Shown here: positions 37,240 to 48,210 of the stretch, piece by piece
How the letters are laid out: each line of letters opens with the position of its first letter
How positions within the stretch are numbered: position 1 is the first letter of the stretch
Origin: Metaphire vulgaris
Taxonomy: Eukaryota > Annelida > Clitellata > Crassiclitellata > Megascolecidae
Reading direction: 5' to 3'
Length of the DNA stretch: 64,000 nucleotides
Assembly (NCBI GenBank): GCA_018105865.1
Contig: CM030867.1
Location: 6,248,369 to 6,312,368, forward strand
Program-made: the position numbers and the translations under genes
The notes under the pieces: generated by a model
What the model was told of the DNA's origin: nothing
What the model saw: the letters and a program-made list of their open reading frames with translations, nothing else
The model's database searches: none

Positions 37240-38347
37240 TTATGGATAATCTAAGGAAACAGTGGGTGCATTTTTACCTGTATGCAAGCTTCCCTCAAAC
37301 ATTTCTCTCAATTTACAAATGAACTTAGATCCAAGAACCAATTTCATGCCGTCAGAATTAACATTCAACAGCTGATCAGTTTTGATTTCGTCTTCAAATA
37401 ACTCCACATCAATGGAGGATGTCTCCAGATAGAGAAGAGCATCACTACGGTTGACCTCCATCAATGGGTCCTTCATCGGGGGCAAGTTGTTACCAGGTTC
37501 AGGGCTGAGGTGATTAACTGAAGTAGCAACATCATCTGGTGGCTGCAAGAGAAGTGAATCCACTTTATCCAAAGCATCTCCGTTATTGCTAAGTAAGAGA
37601 GTGAAACGAGTTCTAAGTTCAGCGACTTTCTTGACATTTTCAACTACAAGGGTGGACCGGTCCACTTCTCTAAGGCACAAAAAATCTTCATCAACAACTG
37701 AACTTGTCTCAGAAGAATGCTTGTGGATAGAAGTGAACTCATCACCCATAGGGTTCATAATATCTCTATCAACAGTCGCAACAACACCCTGCCTTTCTGG
37801 AATACTTGAACCATACTCCGTTCCCTTGGTTTCTGTCACCACATTCACTTCAACGTCATCAACTGGAATCTCTTCAACTGGAGGTGAACAGGTCTCTTCC
37901 AGCATCTCCAGCGCCATATCCAGCGTGACCGCCTCTTTTTCTGGACTTACTGCCTTCAGCTCATTATACGCCTCTGTACTGTCTCCCTGCTTTTCCTTTC
38001 TTGAAACTTCTTGATCGTAATTATCAGTGCTCCAGTCGTCTGCTCCACTTTCAACATCGCCAAAGTTGTCGGGACTTTCGAGTCCCTCTTCTGACAAATC
38101 TGACGGGTGGTATGGCTTCACTGGAAGCAACTGAGCAACGCTGGCGTCGTTTTTTGATCTGGCTGAACTTCGATATGGCTTCGTCTGTTTTGGTTTCAGC
38201 ATGATATGACGTCCTTCTTTCTTTCCATCGGATCCAAATGTTCTCTGTGATGCATATTTCTCAGAGGCAAAATTTCTGTTTTCACGTCGTCCAGGATAAC
38301 CTGATGAGCCATCACCAAATGCACGATTACGCGCATTTATTTGTATC
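37240..38347 (-). CDS. Exon 3, unidentified Pro/Gln-rich gene
   Basis: The acceptor is TTTTTGATAG|G (phase 2), completing an Arg codon with exon 2. It encodes a short Arg/Gly-rich start ('RRENRNF') followed by an acidic region. The frame stops at 37240. A usable donor, CAG|GTAAAA after 37278, would shorten it if more exons exist. Confidence 0.7.
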
Positions 38348-41300
38348 CTATCAAAAAGCAAAGAACATCATATTCTGTATTTTAATAACCAAATATAACA
38401 GTTTTATGTAATTCTTAATTGATTACATCACAATAAATCTTCGGTTAACCCCTTCGCTGCCAGTGAATGTATGGTGTCCATGGTATACATGATGAGCAAC
38501 ATGGATTTAAGGGGCTAAATTATGTACAAGTTGCTTCTGATTAACTCAGAAATTCACACAAGACAAAGCAATAATTTTAAATATAAGCTAAGCAAATTCT
38601 TTGAAAAAACCCGTCATTATCCAGTCAAAGAAAGTCAACATCGGCTGAATTCTGTATATTTCTTCTTTTGCAACTATTTACTTTTCAAAACTTTACTTTT
38701 CATATATTGCCTTACTAATGGCGAAACCAATTACCTCTTTGGAGTTGAATCTGCAAACACCGGTGCCGTTAGTCCATTATCTAGATGAAGTGAAGCGGAG
38801 ACAACCTCCTGACCCATTCGATGACCAGTCCTCAAAGTCGTGGGTAAGTTCTCGCTCTGTTTGGTTCTTTGATTCAGAAGTTTACCAGAGCCAACGTTTG
38901 ACGAACTTCCCATTGCTCGGGGACTGACGTTTGATCCCGACTGCTTCTTCCTCTGGCGGAAGTTTGAATTCAACTGGTTCATCCCGGATGCCGTCGAATT
39001 GTTGATTGGGTACTGAACATGAGCAAAATTAAGGTTGGAATAAGAAGGATAATTGGGATATGCCGTGATGCCATCAGCAAACTGTTCGGATTTCTGGTAA
39101 CCCCAATCAGGATTAACTACTGACTTATAGTGCATGGCGTCTATCGGATAAGGTGACTGATCTCTGGGATAATAGGCTGGAGGTATCGTCTGTGGTGGTA
39201 AAGCAGGTGGCATAAAACAGTACTGACTCGATGAATACGGAGCCTGGATTGGATAGGCATAGGAAGCAGGAGGTGGTGGCATATTTTGACCTGGAAATTG
39301 ATAAAAGGGCAGAGTACCATGGGATGGCATGGTCGACATTGGAATCTGTGCTTCACTTGGAACATATGCAGAGGTCATTGGAGAGATCATCTTCTCATCT
39401 ATTGGCCCTGTTGTAAGTGAGGTTCCATAAGTCATTAAAGGAGGTGGTATTGAAACTGAAAATTCCATCATTCTGGAAGACATCAGCTCACTTGGAAAAG
39501 AACCATTGGGAACACCATTCGGAGAGATCATACTCACCACTGACATCTGTTCTGATGAAATTCCATGTCTTGGAACTGGCTCATTGCCACCTCCCGATCC
39601 TGCTCCCAAGGTCTGATCAATAAGAGCAGTCACATACTGATGGACGTGCTGCTGCTGCTGTTCAGTCCTAAGAGCTTCTGATGAAGAATGCACAGAAACC
39701 ATTCCAGCTGGAACAAATTCTGGCACATTCATCACAAATTGGTCACCACTGCCTGCATTCTGTGCCATATATGAACCACTGCATCTCTGAGACATAAAAT
39801 CTGAGGTTGCAGCAACTTCGTTTTCAAGAAAAATTCCCTCTGGTGACACATTTGCATCCACTGAAGAGATGGCCTTAGCAGCAAGCATCAAATTCTGAAC
39901 ACTTGAAGGCACTTCAAGACTGGCAAGCTCAGTGCTTGCATCTCTTTGCATACTCAACGTCTCACGCTCCAAGTCTTCACAGATTATTGCTCCGGGAGGA
40001 TGAATCGATGAAGAATTCGAAGTGCCACCATCCTCCAAATATTGATTATGGTCTCGCAAGAGCGTTCTAATTGAACGCTTGAACTCTTTCGCTTGATGCT
40101 CCTTCAGCTTCGCCTTTTCTTTCTCGCGCTCTGGTGGCCGCGGTGAAACAGCCAGGTGGTGTTTTTCTTCTCTGGTCGCAGTAACACTCTCTTCGTCTTC
40201 CTCCTCAATCCGCCCTGTGACCGTCACCGCATTATGCATCGTGTTCAATTCCAGATACTTCTCAGCTTTCTTCAATTTCCGACTGAATCGAGGCGGCAGT
40301 TCAGTCATATGCTTCAGTGCAACTTTCAGTTGTCCAGGGTAATATTTGCGTCCCATTTTCCCCTTATCATTTCTTGTTTTTGGATCACCTTCTTCTCTGC
40401 TTGCTCCGGCACCTGCAGCCCCATGTGCAGCACCACCCTGTCCCTCCAACTTGGCATTCTTCCAAGACTCTGACAGCTCTGCATCATCATCTGACGATGC
40501 GCTATCACTTTCGATGGCGCCATCCATTAGCACTTCTTCTATTAAGTTCTCCAAAGCTTCTCTTTCTTCAGGGTTCAGCGACAGTGTCTTCTTTCGAGAC
40601 CCTCTTCTGGGCTGTGGGCAGTTAGCGCGCTTGCAGTACACAGGATCTTTCTCATTGGCCTGCTCAGCTTTTCCGTTGCTGCTTCCTGTTGCTGCCGCAT
40701 TTGCATTCGCGTCTTTTGACATTTTTTTCTCTGGTTCAGCCATGATCTTTTGACTTAGATCATTTGAAGCAGTTGCTGTTATCTGTTCTGTCGCATTCAC
40801 CGGTTTTGCTTTTTCGGCTCCAGCATTGTTCACATTAGGTCTCTGTGGTCGGCTGTTTGTCAGGGTCAACTCCACTTCATCGGCCCATGACAGCTCTCGC
40901 TCAGCTGCATCATCCCCACTATTCAATACAGGATTTCTGATGTTTGTCTCTTTTTCTTGAGCAAAGTTACGGCCATGAATCTCAGAAGTGTTTGTACTCT
41001 TTATTCTATCTTTCCAAATGTAGACAGTTCTTTCTTTGTCTTTTTCTACAAATATAAGTGAAATGATAAATAAACAATTCCTTTATTTGTTGATTCTGAC
41101 TACAATATTAACTCTTGTTGTTTTTTTTAACTAATTACTAATTCCTGTTATTCAAATAAACATAGTTTAGTCCAGGGTTTCCCAAACTTTTGGAACTGAA
41201 GCCCACTTCAGCGGTTGTGTAACATCCAACATTCCCTCTAAGCGAGAGGTAGCAACGCGCATTGCGCTAGTGACATTGTGCAAAGGTCATTGTGCGTTGT

Positions 41301-44300
41301 GCAATATTTTTACAACATTATATATCAGATGCAAAGTAATTTTGCATAGTCTAGACTATATATATATATATATATATATAATATATTGATTGGTTCAAAA
41401 AATGTTATTATTACCAGTAAAAATTAAATATGACGATTAAATCAGAAACATACTTTTAATAGTTTTAATAGATGCTAGCACGGTATCACCACCATGAAAT
41501 ATGTCTTATATGATGCCTATCACAGCCTATGTAGCGTCACTTGCGTTTTGTCTTCTGTTTTTGTAAACTCGTTCCAGATCCACAGCAAGTCCGCTTTTAT
41601 AAATGTAATACGCATTAACATTTGCAAATAGTCAAACTCGAGTATTTTACACAGTTTTGTTTTGATAGTGTTCATCAAACTAAAACCATGTTCATGTTCC
41701 ACATATATCCACAAATGCAGCAACAGCTGAAAACTTATCTTCTGTCCGCACAAAGAAAATGAAATATCTGCAAGCGTGTTTAGAGTTTCAGATGGAAGCT
41801 TTTCTTTCAAACTAAATTTAGGTTCACTGTACTGTGATTGAAACGTGGAGCATAACTAAAGCAGCATCTGAAACATGGACTATAACTAAAGCAGGCATGA
41901 AAAGACTAGAAAGAGCATCTCACAAATGGCAAAGGAAAATGCTTAAGAGTACCCTGAACAGAGAAAATGACAAATAAAGAAATAAGGAAGTGAACAGGAT
42001 TGGAAACACATATGGCAAAAAGATACTGCACACCAGCACACATCTCTGATAAACTGATTCGAGCCAGATTATACACTTTGATCTTAACCTCTCTCGACCT
42101 TGAATGCAATTAAACACCGCTATTTAGGTTCCATTTTTGATCACAATTACTGAAGTTTGAACTTTAACGGATTACGCCTCAGAGTATCAAACTACATTAT
42201 GCTAGGCTGATTATTTAGTTATTCTTTATTTGCTGCGCTAACAAGAAAGTCGCTGCGCGGAGATGCTGGAACAGCTGCGCGCATGCACGCGCGCAGCTTA
42301 GAGGGAACGTTGGTAACATCCCTAATCATAGCATGTAATATTTTTTAAATGCATTAGGCCATCTGGCGAACGTTAGTTGAAAATAATCTTGAGTTTTGAA
42401 AAAATGGCAAACAAAAGCTCTGATTCAATTTGAATGAAAATATGGCAAATATATTAGGCAGAATTAGTCATATTGCCAAATAAGACAAAAGGAAACAGAT
42501 GTTGAAATTTCTTAAAAATCCAAAATCTTTTTTAAAAATTTTGCCAGCAACATATCTTTGTTACACGTCTTAAAAATCCTACAAGTACGGCAAAATCGCT
42601 TAACCTCTAGGTGTGCAAACTTATGAAACAGAGTTTCCTTTGTTAGTGGAGTTTCAGAGCAACATGGCTGGAATACGATTTCCTTGCATTATTGCCAAAT
42701 AAGATTATTTTTTACAAGTACTATAGGCCAGGGTTTCCCTAACTTTTTGGAACTGTGCGACTCACTTCAACGGCTCTGTAGCATGCGGCAACCCTGCAAA
42801 CTTATTGTCAACTAAAATTGGATAGAACACTAATCATTTTAATATAAGCCGTGTATGGAGGATTGCAGGCATGTAAATTTCTTAAAACCTAAGCCTACTT
42901 GCAACTTTCAAGGCTTGTGACAGTGTGGTATTGGTTAGAAAATGACTCTTTTCTCTAATTTCGTGCGACCCAGCGACCCACTAGACCAGTGGTTCCCAAA
43001 CGGTGGTACGCGTACCCCCAGGGGTACAAAATGGACTTCCTAGGGGGTACGCGGCGGAAAGTGGAAAGTCAGTGGAATTCTTATGCACTGATGTTTGATA
43101 GTAAAAAATTTCACAATATTTGCAAAAGTTATAAAAAAATTGTGATTGGATTTGATTTTCTCAAAATGCAGTGACAGATGTAGACCTTTTGGACTCCTCT
43201 AACCCGTCACCCCTCGCTATAAGTTTAAAGTTTAACATGTTCTATCACCTTGTGGTATTGGACTCTTCCTTGGTCAGCGCGGCAAATTCAAAAATCGCCC
43301 TGTGTGGATCAAAGACGCAGCCAAGATTCTCGAAACAGGCTGATGAGATGCAACCTCATCCGTCTCATTGATTCATTTTATTGTTTTCATTTGACCGATA
43401 GGTTATGCAAGTTTAACTTTGAATGCTACAAGTACGATATCTGTATCCTAATAAGCTTTAATAAAACCTAGTAGGTCTAGTAACTAGTTAATAATTATGG
43501 CTAATGCAGTCCGATTACATGTAGTTTGAAAACATTATTAAATTTCATGATTCAGATACCATGTTTATGCTTTTAAAAATCGAAAGTGTGCTTCCTTAAA
43601 TTTACTTTGAAAATTAGGGGTACACGGATTTTCAAAAAATGTCTGAAGAGGTACGCCGACTGAAAAAGTTTGGGAACCACTGCACTAAACTGAGAACTGC
43701 GACCCACTTTAGGGTCACGACCCACAGTTTGGGAAACACTGGCTTAGTCTGATATGCTGTTTATTATCTTAATTTCTCAACCTCTGCATCCAGGTTATGC
43801 CAAGGATTCTCTATAACAGTGTTTCTCAAACTTTTTTGTCTTGCGGCACACTAGAAATATCTGAATACATTGGCGGCACACATCTAAAGATGTGCCAATG
43901 CCAATTTTTTTGCTGATTCATTAAAAAATTTAACATATCATTTAGCTCATAGTAATTTAAAATTTAATGTATGACTTTTTACATTAATTACCATTAACTT
44001 GTGCTGTTACGGTAAACCGAGCCGAACCCGCGGTTTTTCGGTAAAAATCGAACCGAACCGAAACTGCGGTTTTGACCATGCAAATTGGACAGTTTTTTTC
44101 TTAGAGAATAGCAAATACAATGCATGATTATGCGTGACTTTAATTAAGTCACCTTCTCTTCGCAGTTGATTCAATTGCCAATAGACCTAATTTTAAACTT
44201 GGCATGATTTAAAGTGGCTTAGGAGGCATTACTGCCTGTGTGAAAGCCACATGGGGCACTAACGGGGCTTGAACCCGCTCCGTTAACCTGATGCTACATC

Positions 44301-45931
44301 ACGTAACTCACTCTGCCATCTTGGCAAGATCTTGCTACATAAGAGTAAATCTACATAAAATGTACATCACTTTCTCATAGGCAGTGCTAAGCAGGAGCCC
44401 CATTGACCCACCACAGCACAGCTGCTAGGATAAACAAAGACCAATAGAAAGCAAAGAAAGAAATAAAAAGTAAAAACCTGTGCTCAGCAACACAAAATAA
44501 AAGGTCTAATACAGATCGGCCAGGATATTTCTAGCCGGAAGAATTAACATTTATACAGGCAGTGAACCTCAGGAAATTATCATATTGTAGAGTTCTTTGC
44601 TTGTAAAATTCTGTGTCAAAGGTGAAATATTCAAAAGATTTTTTTGTCGAAAATGTGAACAACTGAATAACAAATGTATGCACTTGATTCAAAGAGCATA
44701 GTTACCCATTAAGATATTGACAAGAATACAATGAGAACTCTGACATTCTTACACTAAGTTTGATCAATCTTATCTGAAGTCATACTTAATAGAAGGACTA
44801 TACACTGTATGTGCAGATAGCCAACTGCAGTTGACACCTATAATTAAACTTATTACCACAGAGTTAAGGCAACTAAAAATAGTACACCTGACAGCCTTCA
44901 ACTACACGTGACTTCAGTTTCAAGTCGTCAGGCAATGAGACAAACACTTATTTTAAAATGCTATACAATGCCGCATTATAGCTATATTTCACTTGTTCTC
45001 CATTAGAAAAATTGTCTGATCTGCTTCGCTTGGCGTCAATGAACAGCGTTTCTTTCTAAAATTGGCACTGCTCGACACTAGCCTACTAATGAAGCCATTT
45101 TAAAATTGCTTTTACTGATTTCAATAATGACGTCAGACTCATCATAGAGACATAGACATGACAGAAGAACAACGCTTTCGTTATTTTTAACGCTCAAAAG
45201 CTGTGCATTGATTGAACTGCATAGAAGTGCATTAATGATTCTAGTGATGTTCAAAAAACCGAACCGAACCAAAACCGCGGTTTTTCGGTCAAAACCGAAC
45301 CGAAACCGACCGAGACTGCACGAGGTGAAACCGTAACAGCTCTACCATTAACGACATTGCATTATTATTGGCTGACAAAGAAAGTTTCGATTTTCAAGGT
45401 TGCTGTGCAACCCCTAAATACATCCTAATAATGGTAACAATTATCATGGGTTATTCATTTGTGTATACGGACAACAAGCAAGTGTGAGACTTTAACAATT
45501 CTGAAGTATATTTTTATTGGCACCCTAGTGTGGAGACTATAAATTTCAGTTCCGTTACGACTGTAACACACACTTTAGACTTTCCTAGAATTTCATGACA
45601 CACGCGGAAACAAATTAAGAGGAATGGGCAGCTGAGACGCCATTTCACCACGAAACTGTCCACTTGTTGCATTCAATGACACACTCATACCAACGAACAG
45701 CCCAGGAATCAACGCCGAATTTGTCAATAAAAATCAAGGCTACTGAGGCGACTGACCTTTGGATCTGATGTAATTGTGACCGCCAGCGACTGGCGTTGAG
45801 AATCCAGTCACAGAGGGGCCGTAGTGGTGGTGAGAGGGCGAACCCTGCTGCTGCTGTCCCTGTGACCCAGCAGCAGCGCCTGACGACGAATGCAGCTGAA
45901 AACGACTGTCATCTTTTCTGCATCGCGACAT
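37240..45931 (-). CDS. Unidentified Pro/Gln/Ser-rich protein, about 1197 aa
   Basis: Three coding exons (45931-45757, 41045-38735, 38347-37240) join through phases 1 and 2 without a conflict. The ATG at 45931 opens 'MSRCRKDDSRF', then Ser/Gly/Gln/His-rich sequence. Exon 2 has 'RELSWADEVEL' (SWADEVE-type motifs occur in several translation and mRNA-binding proteins), a basic 'RRGSRKKTL', a predicted helix 'EEREALENLIEEVLMDG', 'KYYPGQLKVALKHMTELPPR', and a long Pro/Tyr/Gln-rich region. Exon 3 is acidic and ends 'KLVLGSKFICKLREMFEG'. I cannot name the family; an mRNA-associated cytoplasmic role is only a guess from composition. The last exon may end at 37240 or splice on at CATACAG|GTAAAA. Confidence 0.65.
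38449..38514. mobile_element. PiggyBac-like micro-MITE, 66 bp
   Basis: It is bordered by TTAA (38445-38448) and CTAA (38515-38518), with ends CCCCTTCGCTGCCAGTG and, inverted, CCCCTTAAATCC. The left end closely resembles that of the larger element at 17059. It lies in intron 2 of the gene around it. Confidence 0.5.
38735..41045 (-). CDS. Exon 2, unidentified Pro/Gln-rich gene
   Basis: A 2311-nt exon. The acceptor is ATATTTGTAG|AA (phase 1), completing a Glu codon with exon 1, and the donor is CCAAAGAG|GTAATT (phase 2). It carries the SWADEVE motif, the 'EEREALENLIEEVL' helix and most of the Pro/Tyr/Gln-rich region, including a QQQQHVHQ run. Confidence 0.75.
41227..42312. mobile_element. hAT element, 1086 bp, inserted in another
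   Basis: The ends are CAACATTCCCTCTAAGC and, inverted, CAACGTTCCCTCTAAGC. An exact 8-bp duplication, GTAACATC, lies at 41219-41226 and 42313-42320. GC-rich GCGCGC words sit near both ends. There is no intact transposase, only short decayed frames. Confidence 0.85.
42987..43682. mobile_element. hAT element, 696 bp, inserted in another
   Basis: The ends are CAGTGGTTCCCAAACGGTGG and, inverted, CAGTGGTTCCCAAACTTTTT. The flanks are CACTAGAC (42979-42986) and CACTAAAC (43683-43690), a 7/8 duplication. The next words, GGTACGCGTACCCC and GGTACGCC, are typical of small hAT elements. Non-autonomous. Confidence 0.8.
43819..43990. mobile_element. Partial hAT end
   Basis: CAGTGTTTCTCAAACTTTTT followed by TTGTCTTGCGGCACAC is a hAT-type left terminus. 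No matching right end was found. The downstream part is interrupted by the element at 43999. Confidence 0.45.
43999..45344. mobile_element. Second CGGTTCGG-type hAT-like element, 1346 bp
   Basis: It is in reverse orientation to the element at 26528-26941. The exact 8-bp duplication CCATTAAC lies at 43991-43998 and 45345-45352. Its ends read TTGTGCTGTTACGG and CCGTAACAGCTCTA. It differs from the shorter copy by two inserts, a tRNA-related SINE at about 44183-44331 and about 740 bp of unknown sequence at about 44391-45130. Confidence 0.85.
44183..44331 (-). mobile_element. tRNA-derived SINE fragment
   Basis: On the minus strand an A-box-like TGGCAGAGTGAGTTACG is followed by a B-box-like GGGTTCAAGCCCCG. 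This RNA polymerase III spacing marks a tRNA-derived SINE head. It is absent from the sister element at 26528, so it inserted after that element had spread. Confidence 0.55.
45757..45931 (-). CDS. Exon 1, unidentified Pro/Gln-rich gene
   Basis: It begins at ATG 45931-45929 and ends at TCCAAAG|GTCAGT (phase 1). It encodes 58 residues: MSRCRKDDSRF, then Ala/Gly/Ser/Gln/His-rich sequence. The frame stays open upstream to 46090, so an earlier start is possible, but MSRC is where the composition becomes protein-like. Confidence 0.6.
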
Positions 45932-47061
45932 AATGATCCATAAAAACGAGAGACAAAAGAGACGGACGAACGGACATTTAAGTGGAAAACGGCCAAAGGT
46001 TCTTTTCTCTCTAAATACACTTTTTACATCAGCAGCGACATTTCTTCCCAATTCTTTATCAGGGCATGTTGGTAAGTATGACAAATACACATTGCACGAT
46101 ATATATTATTAATTTATTTATTGGAACTTCACAGCTATTTATAAATTTATAAGTAAATATCCCGTCCAAAGAAAATTGCACCTCCACCACGGCACTGTTT
46201 GAAGAGCGATCTCAAGCATCCCGACATTCCATTGAGTACCACTTGGATGCCAGGCCCAAGCATCGATCAATACAGCTTCATCACAGTTCGAGCTGTTCTT
46301 CGACGATGCACTGAAATTAATATTGAATCAATAATAATAAATAATAATTATGCACTTCTATAGCACCAGTTCTAATACCCAAGGTATCAATCGATGGTAC
46401 TTCAAAATCAATCCGCAAAAGATCCAGGTCATTCCAGAGATCAGTCAGAGGGAGAGAGTGAGACGGACTATGGAGGAAACTAGAGGTGGGTCGATTAATC
46501 GAAATCGTAATCGTAATCGCGATTTTTGGAAAAACCGAAATCGTAATCGAGACGATTATTAAATAAATCGAAATAATCGATAATCGTCGAAAAATAATCG
46601 AAATCGCGATTATTTTTCGATTATTCCCGTAAGTTATATTATACAATATTTCCGACTCAAAGAAAGATCAATTTACCATTGATTATCAGATTTTCATTGA
46701 AAATGGATTCAACTGCGTATAAAGACAGGCACCATCTTTCTGGATTTGACAGCAGCTTTCGATGCGGTGTGGCATGCGGGTTTAATGTACAAACTCTCGC
46801 TCAATTTGTCACCCTGGTTCTGTCAACTTGTGGAATTACTCATCTCTGACAGACGGTTCTTAGTTCACTTGGTATATGTCAAGCTCCTGGAGACGTCAGC
46901 GAAACGGTCTAACACAGTGTTCAGTTCTAGCACCTATGTTATTCAAGTTGTAGGCTTATAGGCCTACACACGACTTACCGGATACCATAGGTAGGAAGTT
47001 TGGATACGCTGACGATATCGGTCTTGCCACCCAGGCTCGATCCTTTAAGGAGATTGAAGAC

Positions 47062-48210
47062 CAGGGTTATTTCTAGGATTGTGAATTGGGCAGTGGCGTA
47101 GCGTGACTTTTGGGGGCCCGGGGGCATCTTTGTCATGGGGGCCCCAAAGTTCCAAAGTTTCAGGCTGACGAGCAAAAAAAAAAAAAGGTCATCAGCCTCC
47201 CTTTTTACCCTGACGAGCAAAAAAAAAAAAAAAAAAAAAAAAAAAGAAAAAGGTCATCAGCCTCCTTTTACCCTGACGAAAAAAAAAAAAAAAAAAAAAA
47301 AAAGGTCGCCGGCACGTTTACTTCTATGGTTAGGGTTAAGCCTAACCCTAACCTAACCTAGGGTTAACCTAACCTAACCTAGCTTAGACCCCTCTTTGGG
47401 GCCCCCCGCCAGGGCCCGGGGGCAGTCAACAGTGTGCCCCCGCCCCCCCACGTTACGCCACTGGAATTGGGGTGGGGTGTCGGGAAAATCTGGGGTGTGT
47501 TTATTTCTAGGATTGTAGGATTGTGAATTTGGGGGTGTCGGGAAAATCTGGGGGTGTCGAAATTTGGAAGTCTTTACCGAAAAAGGCTGACAAGCAAAAA
47601 ACCTTATAGAGACTCACAAAAAGTCTGACAAGCAAAAAAAGTCATCCGAGGATAAAAGTTGTGGGGTGTATTTCTCCATTTTGGGGCAGGCCCTACAGAG
47701 GCTGAAGGAGGCCCAGGCCAGTTGGAATTTCGAGGCCTCTCCTAGCCTTCCCAACAATTAAAATTTTGACAAGCGAAAAAGGTAATCACCAATTTTGAGG
47801 ACCGCAGAATACCTTCCTAGCATTCCCAAAATCCCAAAATTGTCGACAAGCAAAACAGGTCATCGCCAATTTTGAGGATCGCAGAATACCTTCCTAGCTT
47901 TCCCAAAATCCCAAAATTGTCGACAATCAAAAAAGGTCATCACCAAATTGTGAGGCCCCTTCTAGTAGTAGCTATCTAGCTTTCTAGCTCTCCCAGAATT
48001 CTAGACAAGGAAACAAAGGGAGGCCCCCAAATGATGGAGGCCCGGGCCGAATGGCCCTCCTGGCCCCCCTCTGAATGGGCCTGTTTGAGGGTGTTCAGGG
48101 CTAATAAATATGCATTCTGTATGCATACCATTGTCACATTACCAAATTTTAGGGGGTGTCGACCTCAAATTGGGGTGTTGGGGGGTGCTAGAGGTGTAGA
48201 AATATCCCTG
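47062..48210. mobile_element. hAT-type element, 1149 bp, inside RT fragment
   Basis: The ends are CAGGGTTATTTCTAGG and, inverted, CAGGGATATTTCTACACC. An exact 8-bp duplication, TTGAAGAC, lies at 47054-47061 and 48211-48218. At least five copies of the TGACAAGC-A(n)-GGTCATC module lie between 47580 and 47950. Non-coding. Confidence 0.85.
47091..47463. mobile_element. hAT MITE, 373 bp, innermost of the nest
   Basis: The ends are CAGTGGCGTAGCGTGAC and, inverted, CAGTGGCGTAACGTGG. An exact 8-bp duplication, GAATTGGG, lies at 47083-47090 and 47464-47471. It contains three expanded TGACGAGC-A(n)-GGTC modules (A runs up to about 27) and a tract of CCTAACC/TTAGGG-like words at 47330-47395. Confidence 0.85.

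Larger units (their letters stand above)
41173..43741. mobile_element. Composite hAT element with two inserts
   Basis: The outer ends are CAGGGTTTCCCAAACTTTT and, inverted, CAGTGTTTCCCAAACTGTG, flanked by GTTTAGTC (41165-41172) and GCTTAGTC (43742-43749), a 7/8 match. Inside are two further elements with their own duplications (41227-42312 and 42987-43682). A second left-type terminus at 42729 may mark another partial copy. All lie in intron 1 of the minus-strand gene. Confidence 0.6.

Noticed and set aside
44250..44331. tRNA gene on the minus strand
   Set aside because: The B-box is good, but the sequence does not close into a cloverleaf and it is an insert within a transposon; called a SINE.
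47110..47361. Lys-rich open frames
   Set aside because: They come from long A runs within the shared transposon module; no protein-like sequence.
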